A DNA stretch of 64,000 nucleotides from Intestinimonas sp052065695 (GCF_052065695.1 NZ_JBQHTM010000010.1:1-64000), one strand, 5' to 3'. Shown: positions 24,423-33,439, counted from the stretch's first letter. Translations and numbers: made by a program. The notes: generated by a model from the sequence alone, not told the origin.

Positions 24423-25235
24423 TTGACCAAAAAGGACTTTTTTCAGAATACGGAGAGTTACATCATTCATCTTTTGGAGGTCCACACTAAGGTGACTGTC
24501 CAGGAATTGTGCGATACATTTCACCTGGCACCCTCTACAATCCGCAAAAAACTGGCTGATATGGAGAAAAACGGACTGCTGATCCGCACCCATGGAGGCG
24601 CCATCAGCGTAGATGCCAACCGGGATGAGCCGATGGATAAAAAATCACTCATCAATATTCCACAGAAAAAAGCCATCGCCTCTGTCGCCATGGAATTTGT
24701 GACCAACGGAAATACCATTGCGTTGGGCGGCGGCTCCACAGTAGCCGAGTTATGCGTCTATCTTCTCAAGCTCAAAGATTCTCTGATCCTCACCGACTCC
24801 ATCATTGTGGCCAACTTGGTCATGCAGAACCACAGCCTAGAGGTGCGGATCAACAGCGGCATCGTGCGCGGGCGCACCGGATGTGTGGTCGGCCCCAACT
24901 CAGGGGATCTGTTCTCTGCCAACCATGCGGACAAGGCCTTCATTGGCTGTGACGCATTTAATCTGGAGAACGGGGCATGCAGCGCCAATATCCTGGTAGG
25001 TGAGGTCGAGCGCAACCTTTTGATGTGTGCTCGCGAAAAATATATCCTCTGCGACAGCTCCAAGCTGGACCGGAACAGCATTTCTCCGGTGGCATCTCTA
25101 GATGAGATCACGGCCCTGATCACGGATGACGAGGCCGACCCATACTATATTGACAAGCTGCGGGAGGCCGGTCTGGAGGTCTATGTGGCCCCTGTATTCC
25201 GAGCAAAGGGCGCTTATCGGGACCGCAGCATTTAA
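24423..25235 (+). CDS. DeoR/GlpR-family transcriptional regulator
   Basis: A 270-residue repressor-type protein. Residues about 10-60 form the winged helix-turn-helix (VTVQELCDTFHLAPSTIRKK, then MEKNGLLIRTHGGAI), the DeoR family signature. The rest is a DeoRC sugar-phosphate-sensing domain, with GGGSTVAELC and FIGCDAF typical of it. The start is a TTG with GGAGGTGA seven bases upstream. It is divergent from the TIM-AraL-kinase-AraM operon and most likely controls it in response to a phosphorylated intermediate. Confidence 0.9.
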   Translation: MTKKDFFQNTESYIIHLLEVHTKVTVQELCDTFHLAPSTIRKKLADMEKNGLLIRTHGGAISVDANRDEPMDKKSLINIPQKKAIASVAMEFVTNGNTIALGGGSTVAELCVYLLKLKDSLILTDSIIVANLVMQNHSLEVRINSGIVRGRTGCVVGPNSGDLFSANHADKAFIGCDAFNLENGACSANILVGEVERNLLMCAREKYILCDSSKLDRNSISPVASLDEITALITDDEADPYYIDKLREAGLEVYVAPVFRAKGAYRDRSI

Positions 25236-25241
25236 AAAGCA

Positions 25242-25277
25242 AAAAGAGGAAAGGACTGAAACGTCCTTTCCTCTTTT
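25242..25277. terminator. Bidirectional terminator
   Basis: Perfect 15-bp stem AAAAGAGGAAAGGAC / GTCCTTTCCTCTTTT, between the convergent DeoR and second-kinase genes. Confidence 0.9.
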
Positions 25278-25308
25278 CGTTTGAGGTTAATACAAAATGA
25301 CTCCCGCG

Positions 25309-26835
25309 TCAATCGTTGCCGTTCACCATCTCAAAGAGCTCGGCACAATCGGTCTGCATCTTCTTGTAGATCTCATAGCCGTGGTCATAGACCGCCTTGT
25401 TCTCGGGGGAGGGCTCGTAGCGGGCGACCACCTCTACCATGCTATCACAGGCCTTCTCAATGCTGTCAAAGATACCCACTGCATACCCGGCCAGGATGGC
25501 GGCACCCAGGCAGGCAGCCTCCTTGGAGCTGGTCACACAGATGGTGCGCTGCAGAATGTCAGCGTTGATCTGATTCCAGAGAGGACTCTTGGAGCCGCCG
25601 CCAAAGGCACGGACCTCGTCGATATGCAGGCCCATGGCCTCCAGAGCGTCGATGTTGCGGCGGACCAGGTAGCCAAGAGACTCCATAATGGCCCGGATGA
25701 AATGCCCCTTGGTGTGCATCAACGTGATGCCCATGAAAATGCCAGTGGCATGGGGATTCACGTCGGGAGCCAGGGAGCCGCTCAGATGGGGCAGGAAGGA
25801 GAGCCCGTCGCTGCCAGCGGGGATATTCTCCGCCTGCCTGGTCAACAGATTGTAATCATCATCCCCCAGCTGCTCCGCCATGGCCTTTTCCATCTGGCAG
25901 AACTTATCACGGAACCAGCGCATGCAGATACCACCGGAGGTAAAGGTGTGCATCATATAGGTGTCCTTCATGGTGTAGTAGTGCACAGGCATCTGCTGAT
26001 TGGGATCATAGACGATCTTGTCGGTAGGAACGCAGACTGCCAGGGTGGAGCCGATGCTTTCAGAGAACACACCGGGCCGGTAGGCGCCCACACCCAGGGC
26101 GCCGATGGCATTGTCCATGGCGCCGGTGCAGACCTGAGTGTCAGGACTCAAGCCCAGTTTCTCGGCCATATCGGGCAGGATCTTGCCCACCAGCTCGCCG
26201 GGCTCCAGGATCTCAGGGAAATAGTCCTCGGTGAGCTCCAGCTCATCCAGCATCAGCTTCCAGTACTTCTTGGTAGTGATATCCCAGTACAGGGTGGAGG
26301 TGAGCATGGCACAGTCGGCCACGTACCGTCCGGTGAGCTGGTAGATGATGAAGTCCTCGATCAGCAGGATCTTTTTGGTCTTGGCCCATACCTCCGGCTC
26401 GTTCTCCTTGACCCAGAGAGCCTTTGTGGCAGGCCAGTTGGCACCCCAGCTCACCTGTCCGGTATGCTTGTAGCACAGCTCATTTCCATACTTTTTCTCC
26501 AGGCGCTGGGACTGCTCCACAGCCCGGTTGTCCATCCAGCTGATCGAGTTGCGCAGCGGCTTGCAGTTTTCATCCACAAAGAACATGGTCTCGCTCTGGC
26601 TGGAGAAGCCCAGCGCCACCACGTCCTTAATGGGGATGCCCTTCTCGGCGAGCTTTGCAAAGCCCTTCTCAATAGCGTCCATATAGACGGCCGGGTCCGA
26701 TTCCACAAAATAGCTCTGGGGTGTATAGAGCGTATACTCCAGCGTGGCGCTGCCCAGCAGTTTCCCGGCGGTGTCAAAAGCAGCGATCTTCAGAGCCGTG
26801 GTGCCCATATCGATGCCGACCAGCAATTTACTCAT
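25309..26835 (-). CDS. FGGY-family carbohydrate kinase (xylulokinase-like), 2
   Basis: A 508-residue kinase. GIDMGTTALKIAAFD is the ATP-phosphate motif, FSSQSETMFFVDE and SISWMDNRA the sugar-site region, and GGGSKSPLWNQINADIL the FGGY signature. GAGGGAATC precedes the ATG. It is followed upstream by a single-pass propeller-like protein and eutH on the same strand. It could be the kinase for a polyol such as erythritol or glycerol; sequence alone does not tell. Confidence 0.88.
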   Translation of the reverse strand: MSKLLVGIDMGTTALKIAAFDTAGKLLGSATLEYTLYTPQSYFVESDPAVYMDAIEKGFAKLAEKGIPIKDVVALGFSSQSETMFFVDENCKPLRNSISWMDNRAVEQSQRLEKKYGNELCYKHTGQVSWGANWPATKALWVKENEPEVWAKTKKILLIEDFIIYQLTGRYVADCAMLTSTLYWDITTKKYWKLMLDELELTEDYFPEILEPGELVGKILPDMAEKLGLSPDTQVCTGAMDNAIGALGVGAYRPGVFSESIGSTLAVCVPTDKIVYDPNQQMPVHYYTMKDTYMMHTFTSGGICMRWFRDKFCQMEKAMAEQLGDDDYNLLTRQAENIPAGSDGLSFLPHLSGSLAPDVNPHATGIFMGITLMHTKGHFIRAIMESLGYLVRRNIDALEAMGLHIDEVRAFGGGSKSPLWNQINADILQRTICVTSSKEAACLGAAILAGYAVGIFDSIEKACDSMVEVVARYEPSPENKAVYDHGYEIYKKMQTDCAELFEMVNGND

Positions 26836-26852
26836 AACGATTCCCTCCTGAT

Positions 26853-27851
26853 TCAGTTTTCAAACAGGACCTCCCATGTGGGAGTATCGGTGGGCGAACA
26901 ATGAGTGATGCCCGTTTCATCGGTTACGAACAGGTAGTCGGCAGAAAGGTCCAGCGCGCTTTCTGGAGAAAAGGTCTCCCCTTCCAACCGCGTAAGCTCC
27001 TCTCCGGATGGTCCGCAGACGGCAGCTACGCACTGTCCGTCCGAACCCTCATTGAGCAGGAGCCCCAGGCCGTGAGGGCCCACTGTATAGGCCTCCACAG
27101 TACCCTCGTAGAGTGCCGTTCCCTCCTTGCCGCCATAGCTCACCCGGTATAGCCCGGTATCCGTCAGATACAGCACACCTTCCCTGTCCAGGAGGATTTC
27201 CCTCGCCTCTTCCGGGAGGACCAGATCAGCCGAGTTCTGCGTGGTGACGTTGTACCACCACCAGTCCCCGTTCTCCCGCTGGAGCAGGAGATTGCCGTCA
27301 TAGGCCCGGAAATCCAGGAAGGGCTCGGAGAAAAGCTGCTGCTCATAGGTGCCGATGATGCTGCACCGGAAGAGGTAATATGCGCCGTTGGCGGGCTGGA
27401 GGCTGTAAATGTAGTCCCCCATAGGCTCAAATTTGACGCAGTCCTCCACTGTGGCCCGGAGCTCACTGCCGTCCAGCTGGCTCCGGTATACCGTATTTCC
27501 GTCAAACATGTAAATGTAGCTTACATATTCAGCGAAATCCAGGATGGGGGCCTGACTCCGCTCGCCTAGATCGGTGACATCCAGTTCAATGCCGGATGAC
27601 AGCTCCACCGCCTTGATGAGGTCGCCTGCATTCTTCAGTACGATGCCTCCCCGCTCCAGCACATGGGCGGAGGAGATCTCATACTCGATGGAGTAATACA
27701 GGTTTTCCTCGTCATCCGCCGGATCGTCTAAGCCTCCGCTGAACAGGCCCGTAAACCGGTCCCGGGTCAAAAAGTAGGCCGCCAAGGCGATGAGGAGAAC
27801 GGCAAGCAGAATGAGGATATCTCTGCGTTTGTTGCTTTTTTTCTGGACCAT
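26853..27851 (-). CDS. Membrane-anchored putative beta-propeller protein
   Basis: A 332-residue protein with a positively charged N-terminus (MVQKKSNKRR), one transmembrane anchor at about residues 11-28, and an extracytoplasmic part rich in repeated short beta strands (SYIYMFDGNTVYRS, DYIYSLQPANGAYYLF, GNLLLQRENGDWWWYN, GVLYLTDTGLYRVS). This recalls DUF5050-like propellers. No catalytic motif seen. The ribosome binding site is weak. Placed between the second kinase and eutH, with a 49-base gap to eutH. Function unknown. Confidence 0.65.
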   Translation of the reverse strand: MVQKKSNKRRDILILLAVLLIALAAYFLTRDRFTGLFSGGLDDPADDEENLYYSIEYEISSAHVLERGGIVLKNAGDLIKAVELSSGIELDVTDLGERSQAPILDFAEYVSYIYMFDGNTVYRSQLDGSELRATVEDCVKFEPMGDYIYSLQPANGAYYLFRCSIIGTYEQQLFSEPFLDFRAYDGNLLLQRENGDWWWYNVTTQNSADLVLPEEAREILLDREGVLYLTDTGLYRVSYGGKEGTALYEGTVEAYTVGPHGLGLLLNEGSDGQCVAAVCGPSGEELTRLEGETFSPESALDLSADYLFVTDETGITHCSPTDTPTWEVLFEN

Positions 27852-27900
27852 AACTACCTTATCCCTAAGTCGTTAGATGTGCGTGAACCTGTGCCGCTCG

Positions 27901-29004
27901 TCAGGCGGCGGTCTCCTCAAGCTGCTTGCTGTCCAGCTTCAGGAAGAACATGGCACTGATGATGCAGAGAATGCCGCCGGCCAGCTTGGCCACGACCATG
28001 GGGGCGATGAGGTCGGGCTCCACGCCGGCGCAGAAGCCAAGGTGATCGCCCAGGGCGAAGGAGGCGCAGCAGGAGAAGGCGATGGTGAGCACCTTGCCCT
28101 TGTTATCCATATCCTTGAGCATGTTGTAAGCGGGGATGCAGTTGGCGCAGCACGCAATCATGCCGGCGATGGTCACGTCGTTGACACCGATGAGCTTGCC
28201 CACCTTGCCGAGAGGGCCGCCCAAGACGCGGGTGATGACCTTCACCAGAGGATAGGCGCCGGCCAGCATCATGGCGATCAGACCAACAGTGGTCCACACG
28301 CTCTCCAGGGGGAGCAGGTCGATGATGTGGATGGGGGTCTGCTCCTGGAGGACGGCGAGGCCGAGGAAGAAGCTGAGGTAGGCAATCATGAGCTTGGAGA
28401 AGACGTTGAAGCCCTTGATCATGCCATTGGGGATGAACTTCATGCCCAGAGCGATGAGCACGGCAAAGATGAGCACGGGGACGATATTGATGAGCACCAT
28501 GCCGGGATCAAAGCCGGCCACCAGGCCGCCGATGATGCAGGCGAAGGGAATGCAGATGATGCCGGAGAGGGTGCCCACGGCCAGGAAGCGCTTGTCCTTG
28601 GGGTCCATGATACCCAGGCAGATGGGGATGTTGAACGCGATGGTGGGGCCCATCATGGAGGCCAGGATGATGGCGGAGTAGTTGGCAATGTCAGGATTGT
28701 TAGGCTGGATTGCGTGAGCCAGGGCGTAACCACCGGTATCAATGGAGAGGATCAGGGAACCCGCCATACAGGGATCTGCGCCAATGGCGGCGAAAAGAGC
28801 GCCCACGGTGGGGGTAAGAACCTGTCCGATGAGGTCGGCGGTGACCATGATTCCGCCCATACCCAGGGCCAGGCCGCCCATGGCGTTAAAGCCGCCCTCG
28901 AACTCGTCACCCAGGCCCAGCTTGCTGCCAAACATACGGTCGATAGCTCCGATCGCCATAAAGACGACCATGATGTAGACGATCACTTGACTGATGATTG
29001 CCAT
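27901..29004 (-). CDS. eutH: EutH-family permease (ethanolamine transporter type)
   Basis: A 367-residue, roughly ten-helix membrane protein matching EutH: the opening IGAIDRMFGSKLGLGDEFEG, then GMGGIMVTADLIGQVL, CCANCIPAYNMLKDMDNKGK and FALGDHLGF are family blocks. The ATG at 29004 follows GGAGGTG; a longer frame to 29094 has none. No other eut gene (lyase, shell, reactivase) is in the window, so this is an orphan permease inside a polyol-phosphate island. It may carry ethanolamine or a different small amine or alcohol. Confidence 0.88.
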   Translation of the reverse strand: MAIISQVIVYIMVVFMAIGAIDRMFGSKLGLGDEFEGGFNAMGGLALGMGGIMVTADLIGQVLTPTVGALFAAIGADPCMAGSLILSIDTGGYALAHAIQPNNPDIANYSAIILASMMGPTIAFNIPICLGIMDPKDKRFLAVGTLSGIICIPFACIIGGLVAGFDPGMVLINIVPVLIFAVLIALGMKFIPNGMIKGFNVFSKLMIAYLSFFLGLAVLQEQTPIHIIDLLPLESVWTTVGLIAMMLAGAYPLVKVITRVLGGPLGKVGKLIGVNDVTIAGMIACCANCIPAYNMLKDMDNKGKVLTIAFSCCASFALGDHLGFCAGVEPDLIAPMVVAKLAGGILCIISAMFFLKLDSKQLEETAA

Positions 29005-29154
29005 TGTTGCACCTCCAGAGTTTCTCAAAACATTGTTGCAGATACGATACCGCCAATACCGCATTGCACGCCTGTTGCTGCAAACGGCTGTCATTGCCCC
29101 TTCTGCCCATTTGCTGACATAAATTTTCGCATAATTATTTGTCCTTGTAAACTT

Positions 29155-29194
29155 CGCAAAACGCTATATAACCGGATTTAAATAGCGTTTTGCG
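29155..29194. promoter_or_regulatory. 13-bp inverted repeat upstream of eutH
   Basis: CGCAAAACGCTAT (29155-29167) and ATAGCGTTTTGCG (29182-29194) are perfect arms around a 14-base AT-rich loop. It lies about 150 bases upstream of eutH and overlaps its likely promoter zone (TTGCGA, 16 bases, TAATTA on the minus strand). There is no T-run, so I favour an operator over a terminator. Confidence 0.55.
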
Positions 29195-29443
29195 ATATAT
29201 AAACGACTTTAAACCGTTAAACAGTGAAATTCACCAAAAATGATCCGCCTTAGATTCCAGACATTCTACATATACGCCGCAACTTTACATATGAAGATGA
29301 GCCTCCAGCCCCATCGGCATGGTCAAAACGCTCCTTAATATCGTATTTTCATCGTTTTTTATCTGGACCTGGAAACGAGATGACACATTTTTTCTCTTTC
29401 TTGGCGGTTGTCCCTCCCTATCCAATCGGATAAGATGCCCAAA

Positions 29444-29472
29444 TTTGACAACGTCAAAAATCTCTTTATACT
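29444..29472 (+). promoter_or_regulatory. Promoter with overlapping operator for the second oxidoreductase operon
   Basis: TTGACA (29445-29450), 16-base spacer, TATACT (29467-29472). The -35 box is part of the inverted repeat TTTGAC-aac-GTCAAA (29444-29458). A regulator bound there would block polymerase. The rest of the 600-base gap between eutH and this operon holds no supported gene. Confidence 0.7.
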
Positions 29473-29505
29473 TAAGCTCGACAAAGATATGTGTGGGTGC
29501 ATTAT

Positions 29506-29520
29506 ATTGGTAGTACCACT
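29506..29520. promoter_or_regulatory. ATTGGTnnnACCA-type GntR box
   Basis: ATTGGTAGTACCACT, about 27 bases past the expected transcription start of the second trio operon. It resembles the four boxes at 43.0-43.3 kb (ATTGGTAGTACAAAT differs at two positions), so a shared FadR/LldR-subfamily GntR regulator may act at both loci. Confidence 0.45.
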
Positions 29521-29604
29521 GGTGCGCTTTACATGCATATTCTTCAATCTGTATGGGCACATCTTTCGGGCGGGCGGCCCAACCAAACTGGGAGGTATTG
29601 TTTT

Positions 29605-31095
29605 ATGTGGGATGCGATCGTCATCGGCTCAGGGATCAGCGGCTGCTCCGTGGCCAGGGAGCTCTCCAAATATGATTTGAAGGTGCTGGTACTGGAAAAG
29701 GGACATGATATCTGCGCCGCCACCACCAAAGGAAACTCCGCCACGGTACATGCTGGTTACGACCCGGAGCCCGGCACCAACAAGGCCATTTATAACGTCC
29801 GGGGCAGCAGGATGTACCCGGATCTGTGCGCCGAGCTGGAGGTACCTTACTGTAAAAACGGCATGATCATTTTTGCCACCAATGAGGCGCAGATGGATGA
29901 AGTCCGTCACCTCAAGGAGATGGGTGACCGCAATGGTGTGGAGACCAAGGTCTGTGACCGCGCCGCCCTGCTGGAGATCGAGCCGGACATGGGCGAAGGG
30001 GTCATCGGCGGCCTCTGGGTCCCCGACAGCGGCATGGTCTGTCCTTACAGCCTGGCCATCGCCATGGCGGAAAATGCCGCCCGTAACGGCGTGGTCTTTG
30101 AGACGTCCGCCAAGGTGGAGGCGGTGGAGCGCTCCGAAAAGGGCTGGATCGTCCGCACCGCCGACGACGCTTACACCACCCGCTACGTATTCAACTGCGC
30201 TGGCACCTATGCCGACAAGTTCAACAATATGGTGTCCAAGGATACCTTCCGCATCATCCCCCGCGAGGGGCAGCACCTGATCCTGGACCGGGAGCTGGCA
30301 CAGTACACCAAGGTCACCATCTGTCAGACCCCCGAGCCGCTGCCCGGCGGCGGCCACACCAAGGGCATGGGCCTGATGCCTTCCGTGGACGGAACGATCA
30401 TTCTGGGATGCAACGCCGACGAGGTGGACGATCCCGACTTCTGCGACAGCACCCAGGAGGGCATCGACAAGATCGTCAATTACTTTGAGGACAAGTGGAA
30501 ATATCTCCCCATCAGCAAGCATGTCCCCAAGTTCCCCCGGGACGCCGTCATCACCGTCTACGGTGGTAGCCGGGCCCACCCCGACCGGGACGACTTCATT
30601 CTGGGTGAGCCGGAGGACGCCCCTGGGTTCATCAACCTGGCCGGCATCGAGTCGCCGGGCGTGACGGCCGCCCCCGCCATCGCGGTAGACATGGTAAAGA
30701 TCCTGGTGGATCGGGAGCACCTGCAGCCCAAGGCCGGCTATCTGCCCGGACGGGAGATCAAGTCCTGCTTCCGGACCATGACCCCAGAGGAGCGCCGGGC
30801 CGCCATCGCCGCCGACCCGGATTATGCCAAGATCGTCTGCCGGTGCGAGCAGGTCACCGAGGCTGAGATCAGAGACGCCATTCGCCGTCCCGTGGGCGCC
30901 CGGAGTATCAACGGCGTCAAGATGAGAACGCGGGCGGGCATGGGCCGCTGCCAGGGTGGCTTCTGCAGCACCAAGGTACTCCAGATCCTGTGCGTGGAGC
31001 TGGGTAAATCACCGATGGAGATCACGCAGTCTGGAGGCCACTCCAACGTACTGGTTGGAAGAGCCTGCGAAGCGGAAAAGGGGGAGAAGGCATGA
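29605..31095 (+). CDS. GlpA-like FAD dehydrogenase with C-terminal [2Fe-2S] domain, copy 2
   Basis: A 496-residue paralogue of the 17598-19043 product. FAD motif IVIGSGISGCSVAREL; NSATVHAGYDPEPGTNKAIYN; GIESPGVTAAPAIA; C-terminal CRCEQVTEAEI and GMGRCQGGFC for a BFD-like Fe-S centre. ATG 29605 follows GGGAGG; the frame is open further up but lacks a start signal. It is first in a four-gene operon with a GlpB-like protein, DUF1667 and a flavodoxin-fold protein. Its own promoter and operators differ from those of copy 1, which suggests a different substrate or a different inducing condition. Confidence 0.88.
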   Translation: MWDAIVIGSGISGCSVARELSKYDLKVLVLEKGHDICAATTKGNSATVHAGYDPEPGTNKAIYNVRGSRMYPDLCAELEVPYCKNGMIIFATNEAQMDEVRHLKEMGDRNGVETKVCDRAALLEIEPDMGEGVIGGLWVPDSGMVCPYSLAIAMAENAARNGVVFETSAKVEAVERSEKGWIVRTADDAYTTRYVFNCAGTYADKFNNMVSKDTFRIIPREGQHLILDRELAQYTKVTICQTPEPLPGGGHTKGMGLMPSVDGTIILGCNADEVDDPDFCDSTQEGIDKIVNYFEDKWKYLPISKHVPKFPRDAVITVYGGSRAHPDRDDFILGEPEDAPGFINLAGIESPGVTAAPAIAVDMVKILVDREHLQPKAGYLPGREIKSCFRTMTPEERRAAIAADPDYAKIVCRCEQVTEAEIRDAIRRPVGARSINGVKMRTRAGMGRCQGGFCSTKVLQILCVELGKSPMEITQSGGHSNVLVGRACEAEKGEKA

Positions 31096-32342
31096 AACAG
31101 GCAGAACTGGTCGTCATCGGCGGTGGCTCCGCAGGCCTGTCCGCCGCCATTGAGGCAAAGAAGCAGGGGATCGATGATATCCTAGTCCTGGAGCGCAGCG
31201 CCTATCTGGGCGGTATTCTGCGCCAGTGCATCCACAACGGATTTGGTGTCCACAAATATAAAGAGGATCTGACCGGCGTGGAATTCGCAAAGCGGATCTC
31301 CGACGAGGCCATCGAGGCCGGCTTCCCCTGCATGCAGAACACCTTTGCCCTCAGCATCTCGAAGGACAAGGTGATTACGGCCATGAATCCCGAGGAGGGG
31401 CTCTTTGAAATTCAGGCCAAGGCCATCATCCTGGCCATGGGTTGCCGGGAACGTCCCCGCGGCGCACTGATGATCCCCGGGTCCCGCTGTGCGGGCATCC
31501 TGACCGCCGGTACCGCCCAGCGCTATCTGAACCTGGAAGGCTATCTGCCCGGCAAGAAGATCGTCATTCTGGGTTCCGGTGATATCGGCCTCATCATGGC
31601 CAGGCAGTTTGTCATCGAAGGGGCTGAAGTGGAGCGCGTGGTGGAGATCATGCCTTACTCCAGCGGCCTGGCGCGCAACATTTCCCAGTGCCTGGAGGAC
31701 TTCAATATCCCCATCAGCTACAACAGCACCGTTATCCGCATCCAAGGTAAGGGCAGAGTGCAGTCCGTCACCGTGGCCCAGGTGGACGCCCAGCGTCGCC
31801 CCGTTCCCGGCACGGAATTTGACATCCCCTGCGACTGCCTGATCCTCTCTGCGGGTCTGATCCCGGAAAACGAGCTGAGCAAGTCGGCGGGTATCCAGCT
31901 TTCCCCTGCCACGAAGGGCCCCATTGTGGACGACGATCTGATGACCTCGCTGCCAGGCGTATTCTCCTGCGGAAACGTGCTCCATGTCCATGATCTGGTG
32001 GACCATGTCAGCGCCGAGGGTGGCCGCGCAGGCGCCAACGCCGCCCGCTATCTCCGTGCCCAGGCCAAGTCGGAGCAGCCCGCCATTCCTGTCGAGGACG
32101 GCTTTGGCGTGAACGGCGCCGTTCCGCAGTTTGTTCACCGCCAAGGGAGCGAGAAGGTGGATTTCATGTTCCGTCCGAGAGGCAAATATACCAACTGCAA
32201 GGTGTGCGTGGATCTGGACGGCTCCTGTGTCAAGCAGGTGAAAAAAATGGTTCTGACGCCGGGCGAGATGTGCACCCTGTCGGTAGACCGGGAGCTTCTG
32301 CGCGGCGCTGCCGATAAAATCACATTGCGGGTGGAGGTGTAA
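31092..32342 (+). CDS. NAD(P)/FAD-dependent oxidoreductase (GlpB-like), copy 2
   Basis: A 416-residue flavoprotein overlapping the GlpA-like gene by four bases (ATGA). IGGGSAGLSAAIEAKK binds FAD; ILGSGDIGLIMARQ is the second dinucleotide fold. RQCIHNGFGVHKYKED and GCRERPRGALMIPGSRCAGI align with the other copy. GAGAAGG precedes the start. Same presumed role: electron transfer between the dehydrogenase subunit and NAD(P) or another carrier. Confidence 0.88.
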   Translation: MKQAELVVIGGGSAGLSAAIEAKKQGIDDILVLERSAYLGGILRQCIHNGFGVHKYKEDLTGVEFAKRISDEAIEAGFPCMQNTFALSISKDKVITAMNPEEGLFEIQAKAIILAMGCRERPRGALMIPGSRCAGILTAGTAQRYLNLEGYLPGKKIVILGSGDIGLIMARQFVIEGAEVERVVEIMPYSSGLARNISQCLEDFNIPISYNSTVIRIQGKGRVQSVTVAQVDAQRRPVPGTEFDIPCDCLILSAGLIPENELSKSAGIQLSPATKGPIVDDDLMTSLPGVFSCGNVLHVHDLVDHVSAEGGRAGANAARYLRAQAKSEQPAIPVEDGFGVNGAVPQFVHRQGSEKVDFMFRPRGKYTNCKVCVDLDGSCVKQVKKMVLTPGEMCTLSVDRELLRGAADKITLRVEV

Positions 32343-32346
32343 CAAC

Positions 32347-32703
32347 GTGGAGAAACAGATGGTTTGTATCAACTGCCCCATGGGCTGCCGCCTGACCGTT
32401 CAGATGGAGGGCAACACGGTGTTGTCTGTCAGCGGAAACATCTGTCCCAAAGGAGAGCAGTATGCCAGACAGGAAGCCATAGAGCCCATGCGGGTTCTCA
32501 CCTCCCTGATGCGGGCTGAGGGCCGTGAGGCCCCCCTGAGTGTAAAGACCTCTCGTCCCATTCCCAAACGGCTGATGATGGATTGCGTGCAGGAGATCTT
32601 CCGCCACCGGGCCAAGCTGCCCGTCCAGGTGGGAGATGTGATCCTGGCCAACGTATGCGGCACCGGCGCCGACATCATTGCAACACAGGAGATCAAATCA
32701 TGA
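32347..32703 (+). CDS. DUF1667 protein, copy 2
   Basis: A 118-residue Cys-rich protein with CINCPMGCRL and GNICPKG, equal to the first copy in length and Cys spacing. It starts with GTG, four bases after the stop of the GlpB-like gene, with GGAGGTG inside that gene's last codons as ribosome binding site. Third member of the trio. Confidence 0.87.
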   Translation: MEKQMVCINCPMGCRLTVQMEGNTVLSVSGNICPKGEQYARQEAIEPMRVLTSLMRAEGREAPLSVKTSRPIPKRLMMDCVQEIFRHRAKLPVQVGDVILANVCGTGADIIATQEIKS

Positions 32704-33191
32704 GAACACTGGTACTGATCGGGAGCCGGCGCAAAAATGGCGCCACTGCGGCAAAGGCGCAGCAGCTCGCCCGCACCCTGGACCCCGACGGGCAGCAGAC
32801 CACCATTCATTTTGTAGACGATCTAAAAGTAGCCTCCTGCTGCGGCTGCAACTATTGCAGAAAGACCCCCGGATGCTCTCAAAAGGATGACGCAGAAATG
32901 GTCATTCAGGAGATCCAGGACAGCGAGGCCGTCATCATCGCCTCCCCTGTCTATTTTGGCACCCTCTCCGGCCAGATGAAGACCCTCTGCGACCGTCTCT
33001 ATCCTCTGTACCGCGGCGGTGGCCAGTCGCTCATCTCCGGGAAGGCTCTCTATCTTGTCTATACCCAGCACAGCGGCTGCGACACCTATTCGGAGGTACG
33101 GAAAGCCAACGAGGACTATCTCTTCCGTTTCCTAGGCTTCAATCTTATACAGACCGTCGTCGTGGGAAAAGACGGAGAAAAAACCTACTGA
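32700..33191 (+). CDS. Flavodoxin-fold NAD(P)H-dependent FMN reductase
   Basis: A 163-residue protein of the iron-sulfur-flavoprotein/NADPH-FMN reductase group. The phosphate loop is GSRRKNGATAAKA. The compact cysteine cluster CCGCNYCRKTPGC is typical of iron-sulfur flavoproteins or their [4Fe-4S]-lacking relatives. SPVYFGTLSGQMKTLCDRL lines the flavin. It overlaps DUF1667 by four bases, and the first trio has no such gene. It may accept electrons from the trio; that is inference. Confidence 0.85.
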   Translation: MRTLVLIGSRRKNGATAAKAQQLARTLDPDGQQTTIHFVDDLKVASCCGCNYCRKTPGCSQKDDAEMVIQEIQDSEAVIIASPVYFGTLSGQMKTLCDRLYPLYRGGGQSLISGKALYLVYTQHSGCDTYSEVRKANEDYLFRFLGFNLIQTVVVGKDGEKTY

Positions 33192-33392
33192 ATGGAGCGG
33201 CCTCGCTTCCTGCTGCTCCCCATTGGTCTAGCCTGGTATTCACCCATTGGTAGTCACGCCGAGGTGCCTGACTTCTTTGTCTCTCCACTACAACAAATAT
33301 CCCGCAACCAGCGCTGTTTTGGCGTGAGTTTATCGTATTGCAAGCTCATTCTGTGCACCCTTTGAGCATATATTTTCCCGTAAGCAGCAAAA

Positions 33393-33429
33393 CCGGCCCA
33401 TCAGGGGATTCCATCCCTTGATGGGCCGG
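33393..33429 (-). terminator. 17-bp hairpin
   Basis: CCGGCCCATCAGGGGAT and ATCCCTTGATGGGCCGG pair with one wobble around a three-base loop; on the minus strand TTTTGC follows. It could end transcripts entering from either side. Confidence 0.6.
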
Positions 33430-33439
33430 CAGTTCTGTC

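Noticed and set aside
27852..27900. tRNA, rRNA or other standard RNA genes in intergenic gaps
   Set aside because: I looked through this and the other gaps of the window and saw no cloverleaf, CCA-like end or rRNA-like stretch; a tRNA scan would be the decisive test.
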